A stretch of 64,000 bases of DNA, from contig BPGU01000003.1 of NCBI GenBank assembly GCA_026003195.1, positions 660,763 to 724,762 of the forward strand. Direction: 5' to 3'. Each line of letters starts with the position of its first letter. The stretch's first letter is position 1. The position numbers and the translations under genes were made by a program. Positions 25,104 to 34,207 of the stretch are shown piece after piece. Below the pieces are notes generated by a model. It had not been told where the DNA came from. It saw nothing but the letters and a program-made list of their open reading frames with translations, and did not search any database. This DNA comes from Armatimonadota bacterium. Its GTDB lineage: Bacteria; Armatimonadota; HRBIN16.

Positions 25104-27500
25104 TTATTCCCTGCTAACCGACGGCTGGCTGAAGATACTCCTTACCGGAGCGGGCATCGGATGATCCGCTCCTTTCACTGAACGCCAGATAATCTCGCTG
25201 AAGAGCAAATCGTCCACACGATCTTCCTGGCTCAAGTCCATCGCCAGCGACTCTCGCCAGCCCCAGGCGTTCGCCGGATTCTTTTCGTTCAGGTTCCATC
25301 GCGCCGGTCGGCATGTGTACGGAGTGAAATCTGGCTTGTCGGTAAAGCATCGGTACATCGGGGTAGCCGCAGCGTCATACTGGCTTAACGGCTCCAGCCC
25401 CAAAATCAGCTCCATCGTGCGCAGCATCGAACAGGTGGTGTACAGCGTACTGTCCACACTGCGCCGCTTCACGTAAGGCGATATCACCAGCGCAGGACTC
25501 CGATGCGCGTCTACGTGGTCCGGACCGTTTTGCGCATCATCCTCCAGCACGAATATCGCCATCTCCTTCCAGTACCGGCTATGGGACAACGCTTCTACCA
25601 GCGTACCCAAAGCCAGGTCGTTCTCCGCCACCATCGCGCGCGGTGTAGGCTTGCCCGGACGGGTGCCGTAGGTGTGATCGTTCGGCAGACGCATGATGAT
25701 GAAGCGCGGCAGGTCGCCGTTCTTCTCATACTCACGGAACTCAACCAGGAACTGCTCGACGCGCTGCATGTCGGGAATATCCAGATTGTATGGGCTGAAA
25801 GTGGGGCTGAAATGCCCCTCCAGCGAGGGCACGTTGGCACGCAGCGTGCCATCCGGATTCTGAGAAACGAACTCCGCATACGAGCGGTAAGTTACCCCTG
25901 CCCGCTTGCAGGCATCCCAGATAAATCCAGCATCAGGATAGGTGAGAGGATTCGTTCCCTCATAGTCGTAACCGTGACCGTGCCCACCGTAGCCGTAGGG
26001 CCAGATTTTTTCCACGTAGTCGGTGGCGTAGGCAGCGGTAGACCAGTTGTGCCCATCTGCCGAGACCTCCGCGTCCACGTAGAAGTTATCCAGCAGCACG
26101 AACTCCCGCGCGAGGGCGTGGTGGTTGGGCGTCACCTCCTCCCCAAAGATACACAGGTTGGGGTCGCCGTTGCCTTCGGGCATGTCGCCGAACACCTGGT
26201 CGTAGGTGCGGTTTTCCTTGATGATATACACCACATACTTGATGGGACTGGGGTCGCCCACCTTTGCCGGAATCACTTTGGGCAGTTTGGAAGGCGCGCG
26301 AGTGAGCAGACCGTCCTTATAGGGCATCAGATTACGCACGCGCTGGGTATACTGGCGCAGAGTGGGTGCGTCAGGCACCGGTACGAACTGCACCGTACCG
26401 CGCAGGATGCTGCCGATATACTCGCGCTGGGGGTTGGCTTTGGGAGTAACGCCCTTCGAGTTCAGCACGTAGATCGTGCCGTTATCGGGAGCCACCCTCA
26501 CGCCAGCCGGATACCAGCCCGCCGGAATGAACCCCAGCACTTTGCTCTCCTCGCCGGAAACGTCCACCACCGCTACGCTGTAGTTGTCCGCGTTGGCAAC
26601 ATACAGCCGTTTTCTATCTGGAGAGAGCGCGAGGCTGTTCGGTGTGGAACCTGCAGGCGCACGCGGCGAAAGCGCCACGTTGATTTGCTCCACCGCTTTA
26701 CGCTGCGCCACGTCGATCACCGTTACCCGATTGTTGTTCGCACATGCCACGAATAACCGTTTTCCATCGGGACTAAAGGTCATCTCGTTGGGGTGTGTGC
26801 CGGTAGGTATCTGCGCGACACTTTGCCAGGTGTTCGTATCGAACAGCTCCACCGAGGACATTCCCCACTGACTGACCGCCAGCAGACCGCCGTCGGGCGA
26901 GACGGCAACGCCGTAGGGCGAACCCTGCACGCTCAGCTTGCGCAGCAATTTGCGCTCCTGAAGGTCCACCACCGCCACACCGTTGCCCTTCATCAGCGCG
27001 GCATAAAGCAGCCTGTCGTCCGGGCTAACCGCCACCTGCGCGACGAACTGCGTAGCGGTCTCGCCTGCTGGCTTCACCGGGATATCGCCGTCCTCGATGA
27101 GTCGTGCCACTCCTGCACGGAATACTCGCACCACGTCGTCAGAGCCGCCGGAGACGTACACACGCCGCCCATCGTTGCTCCAGCAGATTCCTATCCAACC
27201 CTTGGCAATAGGTTGCTGATGCAGGATACGCCGATTGGGTGCGTCGATGAGCATCACCGAGTGCCTGGGCACGCCGCAGTGCAGCACCGCCAGTCGCATT
27301 CCGTCGGGCGACAGCGCCATGCCCAGAGCGCCTACGTCAATCTCCAGCTGTTCTCCCACAGGATGGATGCGCCATCCGTTGGGAAGGAGCACTTCCCCAG
27401 AGGGTTTCTTGCCGGGCAGCTCGCCCTTCGGCTGAGCCAGCAGGGGGGCAACCACCAGCAACACCATGCTGAATATCCATAACCTGCAACTACGATGCAT
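25104..27500 (-). CDS. YVTN beta-propeller/phosphoesterase family secreted protein
   Basis: About 798 residues from ATG 27500 (MHRSCRLW), which has GGAGG 9 bases upstream; a longer in-frame start would run through the pilin terminator at 27546-27573 and is rejected. Signal peptide about 1-23 (VVAPLLAQ). Residues about 50-360 contain repeated seven-bladed propeller units (SPDGKRLFVACANNNRVTVI, SPDRKRLYVANADNYSVAVV). The C-terminal half is an alkaline-phosphatase-like phosphoesterase of the phospholipase C/acid phosphatase type: YIKENRTYDQVFGDMPEG, then a distal NDHTYGTRPG and EDDAQNGPDHVDAHRSP. Predicted secreted phosphoester hydrolase; the substrate is not known. Confidence 0.88.
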   Translation of the reverse strand: MHRSCRLWIFSMVLLVVAPLLAQPKGELPGKKPSGEVLLPNGWRIHPVGEQLEIDVGALGMALSPDGMRLAVLHCGVPRHSVMLIDAPNRRILHQQPIAKGWIGICWSNDGRRVYVSGGSDDVVRVFRAGVARLIEDGDIPVKPAGETATQFVAQVAVSPDDRLLYAALMKGNGVAVVDLQERKLLRKLSVQGSPYGVAVSPDGGLLAVSQWGMSSVELFDTNTWQSVAQIPTGTHPNEMTFSPDGKRLFVACANNNRVTVIDVAQRKAVEQINVALSPRAPAGSTPNSLALSPDRKRLYVANADNYSVAVVDVSGEESKVLGFIPAGWYPAGVRVAPDNGTIYVLNSKGVTPKANPQREYIGSILRGTVQFVPVPDAPTLRQYTQRVRNLMPYKDGLLTRAPSKLPKVIPAKVGDPSPIKYVVYIIKENRTYDQVFGDMPEGNGDPNLCIFGEEVTPNHHALAREFVLLDNFYVDAEVSADGHNWSTAAYATDYVEKIWPYGYGGHGHGYDYEGTNPLTYPDAGFIWDACKRAGVTYRSYAEFVSQNPDGTLRANVPSLEGHFSPTFSPYNLDIPDMQRVEQFLVEFREYEKNGDLPRFIIMRLPNDHTYGTRPGKPTPRAMVAENDLALGTLVEALSHSRYWKEMAIFVLEDDAQNGPDHVDAHRSPALVISPYVKRRSVDSTLYTTCSMLRTMELILGLEPLSQYDAAATPMYRCFTDKPDFTPYTCRPARWNLNEKNPANAWGWRESLAMDLSQEDRVDDLLFSEIIWRSVKGADHPMPAPVRSIFSQPSVSRE

Positions 27501-27545
27501 CGCCGGAAACCTCCTTATCGTAATGGAAACATCTTTCGCCACAGC

Positions 27546-27573
27546 AAAAAAGCCTTTCCTTCGTGGGAAAGGC
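27546..27573 (-). terminator. Intrinsic terminator of the prepilin gene
   Basis: Read on the minus strand, the stem GCCTTTCCC/GGAAAGGC with a 4-5 base loop is followed by six T residues (complement of 27546-27551). It lies 40 bp after the prepilin stop at 27613 and upstream of the next gene's ATG at 27500. Confidence 0.85.
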
Positions 27574-27612
27574 GTAACACACAACACATCATGGGGAAGT
27601 GGTCAGACGGGC

Positions 27613-28488
27613 TCAGTCTTCCTCTATGGTAAAGCGGAACATCAGATTGTTATAATGCTGTCCATTCCAGATGGCAGGATGGGTTTCCGCAAGGTAATCG
27701 AGACGCACCGCCTTAGCATGTCCATCGCACCACACGACGTTAGTCAGCTTCATGTGTCTTCCCAGGATCGCGCCGTTATTGCGCCGGTTGATCAGCGCAG
27801 GGAACGGGAAGGTCTCGTGCGGAGCAGTGGGCTGTGGGTCTGCCAGATCGCGGCGATAGAAGTCTGCGCTCTGCCCATAGCCCTGCACCTCTGCCACCAG
27901 TACGGTATCTGCAGGCTGGGCAATCCTCGCCATCGGCTGGTTGTTGGGCGGAGTGAAGTTGTCAGTTTCCAGGTAGTACATGTTATTGATGGCGTAGCTG
28001 CCAAATCTTCTCCCGATGTTGGTCGTTCCGAGAGGGTCACCGCAGTCTGCCTCGCGGAAAACCTGCGAGCCGTCGGGCGAGTAGGGCTGGAAGACGTAGC
28101 GCCTGTTCTCCATCAGCGTATGACGCTGCCCTGTCCACAGGATACCGCTGATAGGGGCGAAGGGGTCGCTCGGGCAGTTGAAAATCTGGAGGTTCTTCAC
28201 ATACGGCTGAATCACGTCCATCCAGCGCGGCGTGGAGCAGTTGGTGAAGTGTTCTCCTTCCAGCACGCGAGGCGCATCCGCATACGCATTGCGCGGAAGC
28301 ACCTCATCGTAGTCCTGAGCGTACATCATCATCGCCGTGCCAATCTGCTTGACGTTGCTGAGGCAGCTTGCCTGCCGCGCCTTGTCTCGCGCCTGCGCGA
28401 AGACCGGGAACAATATCGCTGCCAGAATGGCGATAATGGCGATGACAACGAGCAGCTCGATCAGCGTAAAAGCGTTGCGTAAGCGCAT
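27613..28488 (-). CDS. Prepilin-type N-methylation protein with H-X9-DG tail
   Basis: About 291 residues from ATG 28488, with AAGGAGG upstream. The N-terminus is a type IV prepilin-like signal ([20 protein letters not shown], processed before Phe), followed by [19 protein letters not shown] and QDYDEVLP, hallmarks of the DUF1559-like pseudopilin family abundant in Planctomycetota, Armatimonadota and relatives. The end has [12 protein letters not shown], the DG part of the H-X9-DG domain. Probably cleaved by PilD and assembled or anchored in the envelope; no other pilus genes lie nearby. Terminated at 27546-27573. Confidence 0.9.
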   Translation of the reverse strand: MRLRNAFTLIELLVVIAIIAILAAILFPVFAQARDKARQASCLSNVKQIGTAMMMYAQDYDEVLPRNAYADAPRVLEGEHFTNCSTPRWMDVIQPYVKNLQIFNCPSDPFAPISGILWTGQRHTLMENRRYVFQPYSPDGSQVFREADCGDPLGTTNIGRRFGSYAINNMYYLETDNFTPPNNQPMARIAQPADTVLVAEVQGYGQSADFYRRDLADPQPTAPHETFPFPALINRRNNGAILGRHMKLTNVVWCDGHAKAVRLDYLAETHPAIWNGQHYNNLMFRFTIEED

Positions 28489-28664
28489 CCTCGTACCTCC
28501 TTGGTGGTATATGTATCGGGTTACATGGTAACACAACACTGTTAAGAGAGTGTTATGCAGAGGGCTGCGCTTGTGAGGCATAGGTCATTATTGGCTTGCG
28601 CGCCCGCATACGCAGTAGGGGCAACCACTACTACTCTGTCAAAGCTCAATGTTGTTGCAGACCA

Positions 28665-28736
28665 CCCGGCGACTGGAAGTCGCGGGCAACGTGCACAAAA
28701 CCCCCTTTGGGGGTTCATAACCTGCGTCAGCAGGTT
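28665..28736. repeat. Three-hairpin extragenic element
   Basis: The gap 28489-28778 holds three consecutive hairpins: an imperfect stem CCGGCGACT/AGTCGCGGG (28666-28674 with 28678-28686), a perfect AACCCCC-TTT-GGGGGTT (28699-28715) and a perfect AACCTGC-GTCA-GCAGGTT (28719-28736). A similar set is at 52048-52115. It may terminate the activase transcript, yet its structure is more that of a dispersed repeat. Nothing coding was seen in the gap. Confidence 0.65.
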
Positions 28737-28778
28737 TGACAAAGTACTAGGGTTGCCCCCACATGGCGGGGAGGTTTC

Positions 28779-31700
28779 CTACCGCACTGCGACGCCTGCC
28801 CGCGCCTGCGCCGACACCAAGGCGTACGTGTGGTGCCCATCCCCTTTCCAGCGTTCCTTCACCTGCCACATGAAGTGCGCCAGCTTCATGTCACGACTGG
28901 CGTCTACGAAGCCGTCGTAGTCCAGATTCAGCATCGGGATATTGCCGTAGCGGCGACGCAGCTCGCGCGTGAAAGCCGCCACTACGTTGCCGGGCATACA
29001 GCCGAAGGGTCGCACCGCCACGATGCCCGCCAGCCCGCGTCGGGCGAAGTCCACCGCCTTGCCGAGACTGCATATCGCCTCGCCGCCGAAGTCGGGATGC
29101 ACGAACTCCGAACCGAGCCGAATCACCTCGTCCGCGCTAATGTCCGGGTAGTCGCCCAGTATTTCGTGCACCACTTCCGCCAGCGTGTGCTCCTCGCGTT
29201 TGGCAAGATGGTGGTTGATCCATGCAGCGAGGAAGTTCACCAGATGTTCCCGGCGCAGGGTATCCAGCCAGCGGTGGCGCTCGTTGTACATGCCGATGCA
29301 GTTGGCGTAGGCGAAGAACTCAGTAGCGGGAGCCAGCCATGCCTCACCGCCCAGCTGCTCGATGCGCCGAATCACGTCCTGATTCGCGCCCTCGTGGATG
29401 CGCACGTAGAACTCGCCCACCACACCAATAAGCGGTCGCCTCTCTTCGCGCCTGGGCAATCGCCGAAACTCATCCTGCGCTTGCACAAGCAGCTCCTGCA
29501 GAGGGCGTAGGTGGCTTGTGGAGAGCAACGAGCGGATGGCGTGCCACCCCTCCTGCACCCGCTGGCGGTGTTCGGGTAGCATGTCGCAGATGGCGCCGAG
29601 ATACTTCAGGTAAATGGCGTCCGCGTCCGCCGGGTTCAGGCAGTAGGGGCGCGTGCGATGCAATATCCGCTGCAGCAGGTCGTGTGCCACCAGCGCGTCC
29701 CAGACTACCATTGCGAACAGCGTGCCCAAGCCGTCTTCCTCGTCGCCTGTACCCAGCGTCACCATATCCACCGTATGCAAGCCCATCCTCTCCAGAATGC
29801 GCTTCTGCAGGATATGGTACATGCCGAAGCGGCAGGGACCATCGCTGCTGCCCATAAAGAACGCCTCGCGTTCGGGGTTAAAGTCAGGCTGTTGCACGCG
29901 GTACAGAATATCTTCGGTGGTCATGAAGGCGGGCAAGCAGACGTCTTCCGTGATGGCGGTGCGTGCACGCTTCAGAGCAGGGTCAGGCGAGCGGGGAATG
30001 ATTTCCGCGTCCACGCCGCACGCGCGCAGGGCAGCGGCAATCACCCTCGCCCCCTCGGAAGCGTAGGGTACCCATACTTTGCGTCCGCGCGCTCGTTGCG
30101 GGCTGACCGACGAGGCGTGGATGATCGGTTTCTCCGAGCGGGGCTGTGTACCCCGCACAGTGTCGGCGAACGCCTCCAGTCGGGTGATGGTGCCCGCATC
30201 GGCGGTGTGCTCGTCAATCTGCAGGATGCAGCACGGCTCGTTCAGCTCATCCTTGAAGAAGGGGTTAGCGAACGAGTCGGGTCCGCAGCCGAAGTAGGTG
30301 AGCACCACCGCACGCAGGCGAGGGTCTTCGCGTACGACCCGCGCTGTCGCCAGCTTGCGCTGTATCTGGCGTGGGTTCACCGCTTTCCATGAATCGCAGA
30401 TGTGCACCTCGTTGATGGGCAGGAAATCCTGAGGGATAGGCAGGATGCCCATATCGCGTATCTTCTTGCCGATGTTGGTATTGACCGACTCGTCGTACAG
30501 CACGTACGGCCTGCCTACCACCACAAATGCTTTTTCCTCCTCGCCCAGTGACTCCAGTATCTGCCGTCCTCGCTCCTGCTGCCATTCGCGGAATCGCTGC
30601 AGGGATTCCAGCCCTGCCTCTAACGCGCGTTTTGCCTCACGTGGGCTTTTGCCCAGCTGCTTTGCCAGCTGCGTGAACACGCGCTGCAGGTGGCGTTTGC
30701 CGCGCTGGAAGTGCAGGCGCGGGGCGAGGTATTTCACACCCCTCTCCTCTACTCTGCAATAGGTTTGGAGCAGTTCGGGCAGAGCCTGCAGATAGGGACA
30801 GGTGAGCGATTTGCGGATATGTGGGTCGGGCTGCTCGGCGGAAATCACGCCCGGCACAAAGAGGATATCCACGCCTTTCTCCAGCAGGTTCAGCACGTGT
30901 CCGTGTGACGCCTTGACGGGGAAGCAGAACTCGCTGTGCGCGGTGAGTAGCCCATCACGCACGATGTGTCGGTTTGGTTTGTCGGAAGGAACCACCTCGA
31001 AGCCCAGCTCGGTGAAGAAGGCTTTGTAGAGCGGATAGTACTCGTAGAACATGCCCACGCGCGGAATGCCGATTCGTAGCGCGCCCTCGGGAGCCTTTTG
31101 ATTGTACACCTCCAGCAGCTTCTGCTCTCGCTCCGCGAACAGGTCGGGCAGCTTGCGCTCCGAAAGCGTACGGTTCGCTGCTCCGAAGCGTTCGCACCGG
31201 TCGTTGTAGAAGAACTTACGTCCGCCGGGTATCTGGAAGGTGTTCACGTCGCACTGGTTGGCGCAGCCATAACATTCGAAGGAACCCACCTGATAGCGTC
31301 CTTCCGCTACCTGTTCGAAGCCCCGGAAGCGCGACTCGGCAGGAGCCTCCAGCAGTGCCAGCCTCGCCACGCCGATGGCTCCTGTCAGATGCGGATAAGG
31401 TGGCACGAGGATCTTCTTACCCAGCACGGTCTCGAACGCCGCCACCATGCCCTTGTTGAACGCTACCGCGCCCTGAAACGCCACCCTCTCGCCGATGGGT
31501 CTGCCGCCCACGTTCTTCGCAAGGTAGTTGTGCACCGCCGCCAGGCACACCGCGGCACACAACTCCTCTATCGGCACGCCCACCTGCTGGTAGTACACCA
31601 TCGCGCTCTCGGTGAACACGGTGCAGGTCCAGTCCATGTGCGGAGGGTTCACTGCCCTCAGTGCGCGCTCGCCGAACTCCTCAATGGGGATGCCCAGTTT

Positions 31701-33068
31701 CGCCGCCTGCTTCTCCAGAAACGCGCCGCATCCCGCCGCGCAGGCTTTGTTCATCTCGTAGTCCACCACCACGTCGCCATCCAGCCGAATGTACTTCGAA
31801 TCCTGCCCACCGATTTCCAAAATGGTGTCTATGTCGGACAGGAAGGCGCGGGTTCCGCTCGCCTGCGCGGTAATCTCGTTGCGGATGAGGTCGGCGCCGA
31901 TGAAGTCGCCGGTGAGGTATCGTCCCGAGCCGGTGGTCGCCGCTACGATGCGACCGATGCGGTAGCCCTTCTGCTGAATCTGCTGATGAATCTTCGAGAG
32001 TGTATCCCGCACGGCGGTCAGGGGGTCGCCGTCGGTGCGCCGGTAGTAGCTCGCCAGCACGACCGTTTGTCCGTCACGCTCGGTCACCAGCGCGGCCTTA
32101 GTGGACACGGAGCCGATGTCCACGCCCAGCGCGGCGAGAGGAATCTCCTCCCGAAAGCCATCTTGCGCGGGCGGCTGCAGGATTTCCGATCGCTCAAAGC
32201 GCAAGGCTCCTGCGCTGGCGTAGGTTACCGGGCGCACTATCTGTTCATCCAGCAAACGAACGGCTTCGCGCAGGTTCACCTTTTGCGTGGCACACAGCGC
32301 AGCACCTAATGCACCCATCTCGCGGGCGTATTCAGGGATAAGCAACCGCTCTATGCCCAGCTCCTGCGTGAGAAAACGTACCATCGCCGGATTCTGGGAA
32401 ACACCTCCGATGAACGCCACTTCGGGCTGGATATCTTTGCTGCGGGCAATGCGGTTGCAGAAGTTACGGCAGATAGCTTGGTGGATGCCTGCCGCGATGC
32501 GCTCGCGCGACGTGCCTTTCTGGTAGAGGTGCACGATGTCCGACTCGGTGAACACGCTGCACCGCCCCGAAAGGGAAGCGGGCTTCTCGGTGTGCAACGC
32601 TACCTGTGCGAACTCCTCAATGCTGGCGAAACGGAGCCGCGCCGCCATATGCTCCAAAAACGCGCCTGCGCCTGCTGCGCATCGGTCGCCCATATCACAA
32701 TCGGAAAGGAGCAGCCTTCCCGAGCTGTCGTCGCGTTCGAACAGCAGGAGCTTCTGGCACTCCCTGCCCATCTCAATCAGCGTGCGTACCTGCGGGAGAA
32801 AACGGTTGACCGCTGCAGTGAGAGCAACAGGCTCGTCAATTACTCTGATGTGGAGCGCGTTCGCCACCGCCACACCGCCCGAGCCCGTCACGCCAAGCAG
32901 TACTTCCTCGTGCGGAAGATAAGCAAGCAGCTCTTCGAATAACTCTTTGGCACATGAGAGAGGGCGGGCGTGCACGCGGCGGATGGGGAACCGTTGCGGA
33001 GAGCCATCAGGAAGGAAAAGCACAGCCTTGACCGTGTCTGAGCCGATGTCCAAGCCAACGCGAACCAT
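28779..33068 (-). CDS. Giant acyl-CoA dehydratase activase-like protein (two BcrAD/BadFG ATPase domains, DUF2229)
   Basis: About 1429 residues from ATG 33068 (MVRVGLDIG), with AAGGAGG upstream. Domain 1 (about 1-290): ASKHA ATPase starting GLDIGSDTVKAVLF, with DRCAAGAGAFLEHMA. Domain 2 (about 310-580): GVDIGSVSTKAALV, GGQDSKYIRLDG and ACAAGCGAFLEKQA, retaining the Cys pair used for a bridging [4Fe-4S] cluster in HgdC-type activators; domain 1 lacks the second Cys. The remainder has DUF2229 and HgdB-like parts: IGIPRVGMFYEYYPLYKAFF, SEFCFPVKASHGHV, GRPYVLYDESVNTNIGKKI, YFGCGPDSF, FMGSSDGPCRFGMYHIL and VVGEFYVRIHEGANQD. ATP-driven low-potential electron delivery to a partner or built-in acceptor is a family-based inference; the real substrate is unknown. 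Confidence 0.88.
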   Translation of the reverse strand: MVRVGLDIGSDTVKAVLFLPDGSPQRFPIRRVHARPLSCAKELFEELLAYLPHEEVLLGVTGSGGVAVANALHIRVIDEPVALTAAVNRFLPQVRTLIEMGRECQKLLLFERDDSSGRLLLSDCDMGDRCAAGAGAFLEHMAARLRFASIEEFAQVALHTEKPASLSGRCSVFTESDIVHLYQKGTSRERIAAGIHQAICRNFCNRIARSKDIQPEVAFIGGVSQNPAMVRFLTQELGIERLLIPEYAREMGALGAALCATQKVNLREAVRLLDEQIVRPVTYASAGALRFERSEILQPPAQDGFREEIPLAALGVDIGSVSTKAALVTERDGQTVVLASYYRRTDGDPLTAVRDTLSKIHQQIQQKGYRIGRIVAATTGSGRYLTGDFIGADLIRNEITAQASGTRAFLSDIDTILEIGGQDSKYIRLDGDVVVDYEMNKACAAGCGAFLEKQAAKLGIPIEEFGERALRAVNPPHMDWTCTVFTESAMVYYQQVGVPIEELCAAVCLAAVHNYLAKNVGGRPIGERVAFQGAVAFNKGMVAAFETVLGKKILVPPYPHLTGAIGVARLALLEAPAESRFRGFEQVAEGRYQVGSFECYGCANQCDVNTFQIPGGRKFFYNDRCERFGAANRTLSERKLPDLFAEREQKLLEVYNQKAPEGALRIGIPRVGMFYEYYPLYKAFFTELGFEVVPSDKPNRHIVRDGLLTAHSEFCFPVKASHGHVLNLLEKGVDILFVPGVISAEQPDPHIRKSLTCPYLQALPELLQTYCRVEERGVKYLAPRLHFQRGKRHLQRVFTQLAKQLGKSPREAKRALEAGLESLQRFREWQQERGRQILESLGEEEKAFVVVGRPYVLYDESVNTNIGKKIRDMGILPIPQDFLPINEVHICDSWKAVNPRQIQRKLATARVVREDPRLRAVVLTYFGCGPDSFANPFFKDELNEPCCILQIDEHTADAGTITRLEAFADTVRGTQPRSEKPIIHASSVSPQRARGRKVWVPYASEGARVIAAALRACGVDAEIIPRSPDPALKRARTAITEDVCLPAFMTTEDILYRVQQPDFNPEREAFFMGSSDGPCRFGMYHILQKRILERMGLHTVDMVTLGTGDEEDGLGTLFAMVVWDALVAHDLLQRILHRTRPYCLNPADADAIYLKYLGAICDMLPEHRQRVQEGWHAIRSLLSTSHLRPLQELLVQAQDEFRRLPRREERRPLIGVVGEFYVRIHEGANQDVIRRIEQLGGEAWLAPATEFFAYANCIGMYNERHRWLDTLRREHLVNFLAAWINHHLAKREEHTLAEVVHEILGDYPDISADEVIRLGSEFVHPDFGGEAICSLGKAVDFARRGLAGIVAVRPFGCMPGNVVAAFTRELRRRYGNIPMLNLDYDGFVDASRDMKLAHFMWQVKERWKGDGHHTYALVSAQARAGVAVR

Positions 33069-33122
33069 CTCCGCGCCTCCTTCCAAAGGTCAATCATACA
33101 GATTACTTTATTAACTACACTA

Positions 33123-33185
33123 AGTATATCGCAAAGATGGTCAAATGTCAACCATCTTGTTCAGCTTGCTCTGCAATGGTATAAT
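33123..33185. promoter_or_regulatory. Divergent promoters sharing a palindromic operator
   Basis: Minus strand toward the activase: TTGACA (33151-33146), 17 bp, TATACT (33128-33123). Plus strand toward the gene at 33212: TTGTTC (33157-33162), 17 bp, TATAAT (33180-33185). An exact inverted repeat AAGATGGT (33134-33141)/ACCATCTT (33151-33158) with a 9-bp spacer overlaps both -35 regions. This suggests one dimeric repressor or activator controlling both genes. The regulator is not known. Confidence 0.7.
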
Positions 33186-33211
33186 CGAATGCAGAAAGGA
33201 GCGTCAGACGC

Positions 33212-34072
33212 ATGGTAGTGGAAGACCTGCATGACCTGATTCGACTGCTGGAGCAGTACCCCGAATGGCGCGCCGAGTTAAGGCGGGTGCTTCTGGGAGA
33301 TGAACTGTTGCAGCTTCCTGACCTGGTGCGTGAGATCCTGGAAATACTGCGCCAGCACTCGGAGATGCTGTCCGAGCACTCGCGGCAAATAGCCCTTCTG
33401 ACAGAGGCTCAGCAGCGTACGGAGCGTCGTTTGGAAGAGTTGGCAGAGGCTCAGCAGCGCACCGAGCGTCGTTTGGAAGAGTTGGCAGAGGCTCAGCAGC
33501 GCACCGAGCGTCGTTTGGAAGAGTTGGCAGAGGCTCAGCAGCGTACGGAGCAGGCGATAGCAGAGCTGATTCAGACGCAGAGGTACATGGCTCAGGAGCT
33601 GCACAGGCTAGTGGAATGGCAACGTGGAGAAGCGGGGCGCCGCGATGGGGAACGCTATGAACAGAATACCATACGGCGTGCCGTAGCTATATTCGCTGGG
33701 GGACAAGGCGGAGCAGCCGACCAGCCGCACGTACAAGCCGCTCTCTACCAATGGCTGGCTGACGTATATCATAACGAGGTCATCGACCCCGCCAGGGACC
33801 CCTCCCTCGCCGACATCATCTGGTGGAAGGGCGATGAGGTGGCGGTGGTAGAGGTTTCGCAGAAAGTGGATGCGCAGGATGTGCGTCGCGCCCGTCAGCG
33901 TGCTGAAACCTTGCGCGAGGCGGGAGTAAAAGCCACCCCTGTGGTGATAGGCGAGGATTGGGCAGCAACCGACACGCAGGCACTGGCTCAGGAGGAAGGG
34001 GTGGAGTGGATGATAGGGCAACACGGCTTATCGCAGGGCTTGCTTCGCTTCCGCAGGCTGACCCCGCAGTGA
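33212..34072 (+). CDS. Coiled-coil protein with PD-(D/E)XK nuclease-like C-terminus
   Basis: 286 residues. Residues about 45-135 are a coiled coil built from a 14-residue unit (LAEAQQRTERRLEE) repeated about three and a half times. The C-terminal 150 residues resemble the PD-(D/E)XK-like domain found in many hypothetical coiled-coil proteins (DUF3782 type): ERYEQNTIRRAVAIF, then DPSLADIIWWKGDEVAVVEV with a candidate D-X(n)-EVS catalytic core, and ARQRAETLREAGVKATPVVI. Nuclease activity is unproven. A ribosome site (AAAGGAG) precedes ATG 33212. The next gene follows in the same frame immediately after the TGA. Confidence 0.75.
   Translation: MVVEDLHDLIRLLEQYPEWRAELRRVLLGDELLQLPDLVREILEILRQHSEMLSEHSRQIALLTEAQQRTERRLEELAEAQQRTERRLEELAEAQQRTERRLEELAEAQQRTEQAIAELIQTQRYMAQELHRLVEWQRGEAGRRDGERYEQNTIRRAVAIFAGGQGGAADQPHVQAALYQWLADVYHNEVIDPARDPSLADIIWWKGDEVAVVEVSQKVDAQDVRRARQRAETLREAGVKATPVVIGEDWAATDTQALAQEEGVEWMIGQHGLSQGLLRFRRLTPQ
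33402..33551 (+). repeat. 42-bp tandem repeat inside the coiled-coil gene
   Basis: Units begin at 33402, 33444, 33486 and 33528 (the last cut at 33551), each starting CAGAGGCTCAGCAGCG. Units 2 and 3 are identical over their length or nearly so, and units 1 and 4 differ at a few bases (TACGG for CACCG). Each unit encodes 14 residues, four turns of helix or two heptads, so copy-number change keeps the frame and the coiled-coil register. Confidence 0.9.
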
Positions 34073-34207
34073 GCAAAACCAGTCACCGAAAGGAGGTTCA
34101 ACAACTTCCTGCCGCATCCATCCGGGCAGATTCCCTCCCTGCAATGGAAAGACCTCGCCCAGTTCCTGCAAGATTACGGTTACGACACACAGGAAAGGGA
34201 AAGTTTC

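Noticed and set aside
27501-27587. Longer start for the phosphoesterase gene at 27587
   Set aside because: It would translate through the intrinsic terminator of the upstream pilin gene and place the signal peptide internally; ATG 27500 has a good ribosome site.
31098-32309. A 403-codon open frame opposite the activase
   Set aside because: The activase translation contains many conserved motifs; the opposite frame has none.
33402-33551. Possible CRISPR array from regularly spaced repeats
   Set aside because: Repeats are contiguous without spacers, in frame, and encode a coiled coil.
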